Of a stretch of DNA of 7,369 bases, positions 1 through 6,828 are shown one piece after another. The stretch's first letter is position 1. Each line of letters opens with the position of its first letter. Made by a program: the position numbers and the translations under genes. The stretch comes from UBA1715 sp964346725 (GTDB lineage Bacteria > Bacteroidota > Bacteroidia > Bacteroidales > UBA1715), in assembly GCA_964346725.1 (NCBI GenBank), contig CAYFVM010000044.1, positions 1 to 7,369 of the forward strand, in the 5' to 3' direction. The notes beneath the pieces were generated by a model. That model had not been told where the DNA came from, did no database searches, and was given only the letters and a program-made list of their open reading frames with translations.

Positions 1-21
1 ACTTTTCAATTGGTTTCTCCC

Positions 22-50
22 AAAAATAAAAAAAGACCGCAAACGCAGTC
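22..50 (-). terminator. Rho-independent terminator of the three-gene minus-strand operon
   Basis: Read on the minus strand, positions 50-35 form a 6-bp hairpin, GACTGC, loop GTTT, GCGGTC, with one G-U pair. Seven T residues (34-28) follow immediately, then an A and five more T. The hairpin sits 67 nt after the TAG stop at 117-119. It is directional: on the plus strand the G-U pair becomes an A-C mismatch and no T tract follows. It therefore most likely ends transcription of the operon coming from the right. The stem is short, so efficiency is uncertain. Nothing else is recognisable in 1-116. Confidence 0.75.
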
Positions 51-116
51 ATATCAAATGCTCAAAGCCAACTCACACAGGCATCAATGTTGTATGATTT
101 GTTTTCACCCTCATAA

Positions 117-1637
117 CTATTTATGATAATTATTGTCATAAGGAATAACTCCTTTGTTTTTATGTCTCTTTCCGCCTATCAATGAAGAACTAGATTTTTT
201 ATCGCGATCTGTCTTTTGGGTACTACCTATAACAACATTGCAACCAAATCGGAAACTCACAGAACGAGTGTTTGCAGGAAATAGCATAGCTCCAATCAAA
301 TTGTCGGAAACAAAATACCACTGCAAGAATCCAGGATGAACCGTGAAACCTAAGCCAATGTTATTGAAATTGCCATTGAGATATGAATAACTTAACGTAG
401 CAGCTGTGAATTTAAACGGTTTAAAATTCGCTGTCAACGTAACCGATGGATTAATTTTGTGTGGCAAAAATTCAAATCGTGCCAATGCTCCCAAATGTAT
501 TCGTTTTGCTACTCTATACCGAACTCCGGCATACACTTTTGTGGGCAAATAGGTTTTGTACGAGCGTTCTTCGTAGTTAATTTCTTTGAAATTCTCAAAA
601 ATTGAATCCAAGTTGATTTCATCTGTAATATTATCAATATTGAATGATGTTATTTTCACGCCTTCAAACTTCATAGAATCTTCATCATACAATGCAAACT
701 TGGATGCATTCTGACGCCAACTAATATATCCCAAATCTTCAACACTTGCAAATGCCGTAATATAGCTATTTATATCTTTTGAAAATCCAAAGTCAATTGC
801 ACCACCATAATTCCCGGTTGTTAATGCATACTTTTTTAAAATAGAGCCAGTAGATTCTTCTTCAAAGTTAGTGAACTCTACATCTTCAACATATCCTTCC
901 TCATTAAGAGTTACTTCTAATGGTAAATTTGTATTTACTATATATTCAGATTCTACATTGAGATAATTCGTTTTTTGAGCCGTTGTTAAAACCAATTTTG
1001 AAGAAGCCGTGTTTACGTTTGCTACCCCTATCAAAAACTTTGCACGCAGGCCTAATGCGAATGTTTTTGTAACTTGCTTTTTGTATCCTAATGCTAATTG
1101 ATGGTAATACATAGTATTTACACCTAAACCTCTAAAATCGGCATTGCGCACAACATCATTCCCTTTTACTGCAAATTCAAATAAAGACTTTGGCACACCT
1201 ACGTTGCCAAATATTCGTTCCGAAAGATCAAAGGTAAAGTAGCCCTTTTCTCCTGTTCTAAAACCAAACGTTAACAAACTTATTTGAAGGTCTGTTGAGA
1301 TATAATTCACCTTACGTAATTTGTTCAAAAAATCATTGATATTGGCAGTTGGATGTAATGGTGTAATTAATGAATCGGCATATTCGCCTTCTCCATGAAA
1401 AATAACATCACTATAATCTATCGGGAGATTAATCCCTACGGATATGGGAGGCATCATTTGCCCTACTATAGGAGTGATTAATCCTCCCATATAGAACTTG
1501 CAATCAGGTGTTTGTGCGGGATTTATTGTTGTTGATTGTGGTACTCTATCCATGAAATACATGATGCTATTGACTTGAGCAGAAACCCGCCCAAATAAAC
1601 TCATGGTTAGAAAGACTATAACAATACATTTCTTCAT
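117..1637 (-). CDS. DUF5723-type predicted outer-membrane beta-barrel protein
   Basis: This 506-aa protein begins with a classical Sec signal peptide: Lys2-Lys3, a hydrophobic core and a likely signal peptidase I site after Val-Ser-Ala20, leaving Gln21 as the mature N-terminus. The mature start, with the segment YFMDRVPQSTTINPAQTP (27-44), is the hallmark I associate with the DUF5723 family of Bacteroidota; its Asn-Pro-Ala motif also resembles the start of PorP/SprF-like proteins. The rest is rich in alternating polar/hydrophobic and aromatic stretches typical of transmembrane beta-strands, for example around LALGLRAKFLIG, KVYAGVRYRVAKRIHLGALA and the last strand VSFRFGCNVVIG. After this strand comes a hydrophilic Lys/Ser-rich tail of about 35 residues (472-506), so the protein does not end on a canonical aromatic barrel residue. 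It is the last gene of the operon, 3 nt after the lipoprotein gene, with AAGG 6 nt before the ATG. Membership of the family is fairly secure; outer-membrane location is inferred and the function is unknown. Confidence 0.85.
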   Translation of the reverse strand: MKKCIVIVFLTMSLFGRVSAQVNSIMYFMDRVPQSTTINPAQTPDCKFYMGGLITPIVGQMMPPISVGINLPIDYSDVIFHGEGEYADSLITPLHPTANINDFLNKLRKVNYISTDLQISLLTFGFRTGEKGYFTFDLSERIFGNVGVPKSLFEFAVKGNDVVRNADFRGLGVNTMYYHQLALGYKKQVTKTFALGLRAKFLIGVANVNTASSKLVLTTAQKTNYLNVESEYIVNTNLPLEVTLNEEGYVEDVEFTNFEEESTGSILKKYALTTGNYGGAIDFGFSKDINSYITAFASVEDLGYISWRQNASKFALYDEDSMKFEGVKITSFNIDNITDEINLDSIFENFKEINYEERSYKTYLPTKVYAGVRYRVAKRIHLGALARFEFLPHKINPSVTLTANFKPFKFTAATLSYSYLNGNFNNIGLGFTVHPGFLQWYFVSDNLIGAMLFPANTRSVSFRFGCNVVIGSTQKTDRDKKSSSSLIGGKRHKNKGVIPYDNNYHK

Positions 1638-1640
1638 AGC

Positions 1641-3890
1641 TTACCTTGATGTATAAATAAATTTACAATCGGCAGCCAAATTGACTTTTAATCCATAATA
1701 AGAATAAAAGACAACCGGAATTTCTCCTGCTTGATCTGTATCAAGTAAAACTTCTACTCGTAATTTGTTTGATTTCAATAAATTATCAAGTATTGGATCT
1801 CCTTTTCCCAATGTTATTTCATCCTCGTTTGTTTTTGTAACATCTCGAGCAACCTTGCCATCTTTTGTTGGCGCAGACTCCAAGACTATCATATCAAGTA
1901 CACCAAGGTTTTGTGCTATAATTGGTTGCGTTGTATCCAACATTGTCAAACGAAGAGTTGCATTTACCGGTAATTGATGCTCGGCATTAATATATACACG
2001 CATTTTTTCTACGGCAGACAAGTCTCCTAAATCAGACATATCTATATCTACATCTTGCTTTAGTATCAGATTTTTAGCCGATAAATTGAATGGTAATTCT
2101 ATCTCTACTGCCAACCGTGCTTCTCCTTTATTTGATATACAATTATAGATTGGAGTGCCATCTGGTACTTCAGCGTTCACATGAAATATACCGGAATAAT
2201 CGATTGTATTGGGTAAAAGTTTTATAAAATCAACAATGTTTGACGTTTGATTATTTATCTCAATATTTGAGTTTACCGATTGTCCTTGCTCAACCGAAGA
2301 GCAGTTCGGGCGATCTACTGTCCACTTGTTGGAATAACCGCTAAATACATTTACCGAATTCCCTTTTGTATTGTGTCCAACGAAATTCAACTCCAAATCT
2401 CCACCAATACCAACCGGATTGCGAAAACTAATGTTAATTTTTGGATCATAGAAAACGACTTCACCTTCTATAAAATCAGAAATGTATTCATTAATATCGA
2501 ATTCAAACGTTTCATCAAATAGCTCTTGATCAAATTTACCCAAATCGCCTTCTACGTATGCAAAAACAACACTATCTGGATTTGTTATTTCAATTGTTAT
2601 GTTTTGTTCTGGGCCAAAATACAGCATTCCTCCAGTAGTATGAACTCGATATCCCAACTTTATGGGTAAGGAGTTGTATGCTATATCAGGATTTTGGGTC
2701 AAATCTATATTACAATCTTTCAAATCCCAAGAATCCGAATAGGTTGGATTCTCGTTGGTCATTGATGCAATTTTACGTATTGGCGTTTTACCAAGAGAGT
2801 CAATTGTAGGGAACTCTGCAATAAATTGTGTTGCGACACCAACCGTTGACGTAATATTATAATTCAAACGCCCTCTTTCAACCAAAACTCGATACAATTT
2901 ACGATTGGCATCTTCGTCACGCATCGTCATATACGTGATGGTATCCATACTTAATGTTTGCTCCGGCACATACGCTTTACCAGAATATGCAACCATGTCT
3001 TCCATCTTAATATTTAGAAGAAGTCCCATCCCATCTAAATCTGTTATAACATCAGTAGATTGAGCTATTCGTAAATTTCTAAAGCTAAAATAAAAATCAC
3101 CGTTTAAATATGAAGAATCGGCATACGAAATTCTATTCTGCGGTCCGCCACGACTAATCCAATTAGGAAAATTAGAATAATCAAACGTTGAAAATTCAAC
3201 ATATTCTCCAATATCATTGTATGACCCGATTACCACATCGCAATAGAATTCAAAACCACTTGAGTTTGTACAAGACAACGTGAGTTTTCCTGACTTCAAA
3301 ACTACGTATTCAAGCACATCATGCACAGAAATGGTCTCTCCAAAATTAGCTAGTATATAACTATTTAAAGATTCTGGAATAAGTCCATTTATAGAATAAC
3401 GATGTTCGGTGATTGCCGACTTTTCTCCTAGTGTAACTGTTCCTCCAGCATCTACATAGTCTTGGTAATCGGAAGCAGAAAAATTATCTTGAATTAAATT
3501 ACGCAAAGTTACATATCCAATAGGAAACGAAATTTCCCCCAATTCAACCGGTTCCATTTGTAAGGTGGTATCATAGGGGTCAATTATAGGTAAATGCATC
3601 ACATCTACAACACGTGCAGTATCTATCACATATTTAAATTGGATAACCTTATCGTTGGCATTGGTTCCATAGCCTAAATTCGTTTCACTTACATACTCTA
3701 AAGTGTCTTTACGTTCTTTTGCTATGTTCGCCAACGTTACATCCGCATGGGCTATTGGCAAAGCCAATGAAGGATTCCATTCTATTTGATCGGAAAATTT
3801 TTCTTTTAGCTCAAAGTTATCTTTAAGACAAGAAGATAGCACGCAAATACATACTATCGGTAAAAACAATGGTATATAACGCCTCTTCAT
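1641..3890 (-). CDS. Large Bacteroidota lipoprotein of unknown function
   Basis: This 749-aa protein starts with Lys-Arg-Arg, a hydrophobic segment and a lipobox Leu-Ser-Ser-Cys21, so it should be lipidated by the Lgt/LspA route. The residues after the Cys (LKDNFE) place Lys-Asp and Glu close to the lipid, compatible with the Bacteroidota lipoprotein export signal for outer-membrane or surface display, but this is not a perfect match. The next segment, IEWNPSLALPIAHADVTL (36-53), is a motif I recall from uncharacterised Bacteroidales lipoproteins near DUF5723 genes. The rest is predicted mostly beta. Residues 440-505 resemble a repeated Ig-like/LEA-type strand pattern, with VVFYDPKINISFRNPVGIGG at 478-497 (Asp-Pro then Asn-Pro-Val-Gly). 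Cys207 and Cys217 lie on what look like adjacent strands and could pair. There are no catalytic motifs that I recognise. It sits between the anchored propeller protein (16 nt upstream) and the barrel gene (3 nt downstream). A binding or structural role at the outer membrane is inference only. Confidence 0.85.
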   Translation of the reverse strand: MKRRYIPLFLPIVCICVLSSCLKDNFELKEKFSDQIEWNPSLALPIAHADVTLANIAKERKDTLEYVSETNLGYGTNANDKVIQFKYVIDTARVVDVMHLPIIDPYDTTLQMEPVELGEISFPIGYVTLRNLIQDNFSASDYQDYVDAGGTVTLGEKSAITEHRYSINGLIPESLNSYILANFGETISVHDVLEYVVLKSGKLTLSCTNSSGFEFYCDVVIGSYNDIGEYVEFSTFDYSNFPNWISRGGPQNRISYADSSYLNGDFYFSFRNLRIAQSTDVITDLDGMGLLLNIKMEDMVAYSGKAYVPEQTLSMDTITYMTMRDEDANRKLYRVLVERGRLNYNITSTVGVATQFIAEFPTIDSLGKTPIRKIASMTNENPTYSDSWDLKDCNIDLTQNPDIAYNSLPIKLGYRVHTTGGMLYFGPEQNITIEITNPDSVVFAYVEGDLGKFDQELFDETFEFDINEYISDFIEGEVVFYDPKINISFRNPVGIGGDLELNFVGHNTKGNSVNVFSGYSNKWTVDRPNCSSVEQGQSVNSNIEINNQTSNIVDFIKLLPNTIDYSGIFHVNAEVPDGTPIYNCISNKGEARLAVEIELPFNLSAKNLILKQDVDIDMSDLGDLSAVEKMRVYINAEHQLPVNATLRLTMLDTTQPIIAQNLGVLDMIVLESAPTKDGKVARDVTKTNEDEITLGKGDPILDNLLKSNKLRVEVLLDTDQAGEIPVVFYSYYGLKVNLAADCKFIYTSR
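1644..1647 (-). promoter_or_regulatory. Shine-Dalgarno-like AAGG for the barrel gene
   Basis: On the minus strand AAGG lies 6 nt before the ATG at 1637 and overlaps the last codons of the upstream lipoprotein gene (Ser-Arg-stop). Many Bacteroidota genes lack such a motif, so its presence together with the 3-nt intergenic gap suggests translational coupling and supports the chosen start. Four bases can occur by chance. Confidence 0.4.
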
Positions 3891-3906
3891 TTTCCGTTGA
3901 ATTTGA

Positions 3907-6675
3907 TTATTTTATAGCGTAATTATACAATAAATTTCGTTCACCACCAACGATTATATTAAAACCTTTTTCTGCCTTACTGTCTCCATACAAATCATAA
4001 TTTAATTTACCATCAATAGGAAATCCTTTATACAAAGAGCCATCGGGATTTACAACATATACTTTTTCTTTCTTTGATTCCGACACACATATTTTTTTCC
4101 CGTTTCCTATATCTTTCACAATCGGATTGGTCAATGTTTCGTCGGTTGAGTACGAAAACATCTTTTTCGCTGTGTGTGAATATGCATCTATCTTGTTTTC
4201 ATCAATGAAGATATAATCTAAATTGCCATCTTCATCAATATCATTTGCTATGAAATAATGCTGTGCCGAACGTTTTCCATACGTTTCAGATGACACTACA
4301 TGTCCATCTAAATAGATTTCTTTTAGTATTCCATCAACATCAGTAGTAATAAAACGAGACAAAGAGGTTTCGGCTCCAGACTCAAAAGCTATGGTAGCAT
4401 TAGGTGCTTTTTCTATTAGTTCATTTATGGCTATTCGCGTTTCACCCTTACGATTTATTACATACACATGATATTGGTCGGCATATAGGATATAGTCTTT
4501 TTCCTGGTCAATGAAATGTTGTAGCGGACTTTTTACCTCACTTTCGGTATGTAATACGCTCCAATCAGACAAACTTGCCGACAATCCCATTTCCAATGAA
4601 AATAAACGTATAGTAAGGTCCTGACAAGGTACTGCAATTCTATATTTTTTCACTTTATCGTAATCAAATACAGCAATTTCTGTTGTAGCAGGAGAATCTA
4701 AATGAATTGGGAAATTCCCAACAGGTTCTCCATTCCTATCAAGCAAATAAATTGAATTTAATGTATTAAACAAATATTGGACTTTGTTGTTTCGCAACGC
4801 ATCTACAAAATGAATTTTGCCCATAATTCGTCCATCAAGTTGCTTTTTCCACAAAATCTTGTTCGTGCTATTATCTATTAAATACAACGAATTGTTTAGA
4901 TCTTGAGCCAACGTAAGAATTTCATCGCGGTGCGACATAAATATAGTAGGATTTGTTTGTAATGTTGTATCCAACAAGCACTTCCACTCGACTTCGGGCA
5001 CTTTTGATTTTACAGAATTTAAAGAAATGAATATATCATTGTACAATTTGTCGCTTCCATCAGCAACCAATTGGTACGACAATGCATTCATGTTTTTCAA
5101 TGCATCGGAATTTTTCTCTATAATTGAAGCGGTTTCTTCGTCGAAAAAATCTTTGAATAATGCAATGGTAGAGGGAATAGAAGCATATGCATACAATGAA
5201 TATGAGTTTTTTACATTGTCATCAAATCGTCCATAGTTCGGATCAGACGAAAGCACTTTACCTTTTGCGTTATCGTCAATGAATATTTGAGCTGATTCTG
5301 CTGAGTTGGCAAATATCATATATGAGCCGACAAACGTCACGTAACGAGCATTCATATGCGAGAATAAATTTCCCCAAATCTTTTGAGGTATACGACCGAG
5401 AGGCTCGACTGGTAATTTATATATACTATAATTTTCGCCACCAGTGGCTGTATATACAACAGGTTGGTCAACTGTTATTGATTGTTTTGAACATTCATCC
5501 AAGCGCCCCTTTAATATATCTTCCATTTGCCTAACACTCAACACCTTGATTGCCGCATACGTGTTTTGGTATCGATTTTCAGTATAACTTGGTAACATTA
5601 CAAAGGCAAGTTCTTCATTGATTTGAGAGTATACATCGTTGACAAAAGTCGTTCCCAATTCTTTCAATGTTTTACTATACGAATTGAAATAACTATTCTG
5701 AGCTAGGTACGCCTCATAATTTTGGCGATATTTTTCTTTGTTGCTCACATTCAATGCAATGAAATTGATTGCTGAAGATGGGATAACGGAAAACACTTCT
5801 CCTCGAATAGCTTTTTGTCCGTTAAACAAATTCATATATTCGGCAATAGCATTTTCAGAATCAGTAGTTACATACCCATTTAACCGTAATGATTTTGAAT
5901 TATACGAAAGATCTAATTCTGTCCAGCTTCCTATTTTAGGGAATTTCTGTACAAGATTCCTGTATTCCTCCGAAGCAAACAATTGGAAAATGGTTGCCAT
6001 CTTGTCATAATGGAAAAATACCCGAACCGGCACTTTTGAAGCATTTGGACGAACTTTTTGGAAATCGGCATCATTCTCTAAATTTTTATCTTCGGTTAAA
6101 CCTTTGATTGCGCTCTCTACTGAAACTTTTGATTCGCTAATAATTACGGTATTTTGACAAACTGCGTACGAAAGATTTTTTCTATCGGAACTATTGTCTA
6201 CATAGGAAAAAACCGTTGTTTTATTAAATGTGTACGAAGAAGGATTACTCACGGTAAATGCATCTTCTACAAAAGACTTCACAACATCCACGCCTTGCTT
6301 GTTTTGCAAAGGCATAAGAAAAAGGAAATCAAGTTTATTTTTCCCAATTTGCTTTACCACAAAAAGTAACTCACTTGCGTTAAAAGTCGTGTAAGCATCA
6401 TTTGTGGAAACTACAGAATCTATTTTAGTAAGAAATTCGCATCCATTTTTCAACATTTGCAAATGAGAAATTCCATTCCACACTTCATTTTTAAGAGAAA
6501 AGTATTCCGATGCTTCGCTGATATTATTGATTTGCACCACCAACGCTGCATCAACAGGAATAGCTCGCATAGAATTATTAGGGACCTTCTCGTTGTTTCT
6601 CAAAAAAATCACAAGAAATACCGAAATCCCTATCAAGCAAAGTAAAATTATGGAAATTAAAATTCGCCGTTGCAT
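3907..6675 (-). CDS. Membrane-anchored protein: two DUF3352-like modules plus C-terminal beta-propeller-like domain
   Basis: This 922-aa protein has one N-terminal transmembrane helix (about 5-25) after Gln-Arg-Arg, with no signal peptidase site or lipobox, so it is probably an inner-membrane anchor with a large periplasmic part. Residues 36-273 and about 296-554 look like two copies of one DUF3352-like module: each starts with an Ile-Pro-x-x-Ala segment (RAIPVDAALVVQI; SVIPSSAINFIAL) and the later blocks follow in the same order. From about 565 the sequence changes to short strand repeats of the form Tyr-hydrophobic-hydrophobic-Asp/Asn followed by Gly, at 598, 643, 738 and 873. Two of these continue into Gly-x5-Phe-Pro-Ile (649-657, 879-887). 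Asp812, Asp814, Asp816, Gly817 and Asp820 form the DxDxDGxxD calcium motif of FG-GAP/VCBS propellers. The ATG at 6675 keeps the anchor intact. It is the first gene of the operon. No enzyme motif is seen; a scaffolding or ligand-binding role is inference. Confidence 0.85.
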   Translation of the reverse strand: MQRRILISIILLCLIGISVFLVIFLRNNEKVPNNSMRAIPVDAALVVQINNISEASEYFSLKNEVWNGISHLQMLKNGCEFLTKIDSVVSTNDAYTTFNASELLFVVKQIGKNKLDFLFLMPLQNKQGVDVVKSFVEDAFTVSNPSSYTFNKTTVFSYVDNSSDRKNLSYAVCQNTVIISESKVSVESAIKGLTEDKNLENDADFQKVRPNASKVPVRVFFHYDKMATIFQLFASEEYRNLVQKFPKIGSWTELDLSYNSKSLRLNGYVTTDSENAIAEYMNLFNGQKAIRGEVFSVIPSSAINFIALNVSNKEKYRQNYEAYLAQNSYFNSYSKTLKELGTTFVNDVYSQINEELAFVMLPSYTENRYQNTYAAIKVLSVRQMEDILKGRLDECSKQSITVDQPVVYTATGGENYSIYKLPVEPLGRIPQKIWGNLFSHMNARYVTFVGSYMIFANSAESAQIFIDDNAKGKVLSSDPNYGRFDDNVKNSYSLYAYASIPSTIALFKDFFDEETASIIEKNSDALKNMNALSYQLVADGSDKLYNDIFISLNSVKSKVPEVEWKCLLDTTLQTNPTIFMSHRDEILTLAQDLNNSLYLIDNSTNKILWKKQLDGRIMGKIHFVDALRNNKVQYLFNTLNSIYLLDRNGEPVGNFPIHLDSPATTEIAVFDYDKVKKYRIAVPCQDLTIRLFSLEMGLSASLSDWSVLHTESEVKSPLQHFIDQEKDYILYADQYHVYVINRKGETRIAINELIEKAPNATIAFESGAETSLSRFITTDVDGILKEIYLDGHVVSSETYGKRSAQHYFIANDIDEDGNLDYIFIDENKIDAYSHTAKKMFSYSTDETLTNPIVKDIGNGKKICVSESKKEKVYVVNPDGSLYKGFPIDGKLNYDLYGDSKAEKGFNIIVGGERNLLYNYAIK

Positions 6676-6692
6676 ACCACACTCTTTTACAG

Positions 6693-6700
6693 CAAAAGTA
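6693..6700 (-). promoter_or_regulatory. Candidate -7 box for the minus-strand operon
   Basis: On the minus strand this reads TACTTTTG, a full match to the Bacteroidota -7 consensus TAnnTTTG. A possible -33 element is only TTG at 6724-6726, about 23 nt away and longer than the usual 19-21 nt. Transcription starting a few bases downstream would leave a leader of only about 12 nt before the ATG at 6675, with AAAAGAG (6682-6688) as a possible ribosome site near the very 5' end. An alternative one-mismatch box, TATAGTTG (6724-6731), would give a more ordinary leader. The choice between them is open. Confidence 0.4.
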
Positions 6701-6787
6701 ACAAAATAGATTCAGTATTTAGGCAACTATAATAAAATTATTAGAAATTAATTTAAGACATAGTTATGGTAATCTCAAGAAAATGAG

Positions 6788-6795
6788 TATTTTTG
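6788..6795 (+). promoter_or_regulatory. Candidate rpsP promoter, -7 box
   Basis: TATTTTTG matches the Bacteroidota sigma-ABfr -7 consensus TAnnTTTG exactly and ends 33 nt before the rpsP ATG. A weak -33-like TTATG (6764-6768) lies about 20 nt upstream of the box. The segment further upstream (6728-6757) is very AT-rich, as is common for strong ribosomal-protein promoters. The predicted leader of roughly 27 nt, ending in AATTAAACAATACA before the ATG, has no Shine-Dalgarno sequence but is A-rich, as is usual for highly expressed genes in this phylum. Confidence 0.6.
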
Positions 6796-6828
6796 CGAAA
6801 AATTTTTACAAACTAATTAAACAATACA

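Noticed and set aside
154..339. Plus-strand open frame near the left edge
   Set aside because: It is antisense to the 3' part of the barrel gene and has no family resemblance.
117..1637. Assignment of the barrel protein as PorP/SprF of type IX secretion
   Set aside because: Only the N-terminal Asn-Pro-Ala region is similar. The length of 506 aa, the overall pattern and the lack of neighbouring gliding or secretion genes fit DUF5723 better.
1765..2522. Plus-strand open frames inside the lipoprotein gene (1765-1977, 2280-2522)
   Set aside because: These are shadows of a gene with clear lipoprotein features; no independent coding signal was seen.
5738..6369. Plus-strand open frames of 70-90 codons (5738-6010, 6154-6369)
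   Set aside because: They are antisense to the 922-aa protein, show no recognisable domain, and no promoter or ribosome site precedes them.
6457..6709. Plus-strand open frames crossing the 5' end of the operon (6457-6645, 6527-6709)
   Set aside because: They overlap the N-terminal anchor of the 922-aa protein and the minus-strand promoter region; composition is random-looking.
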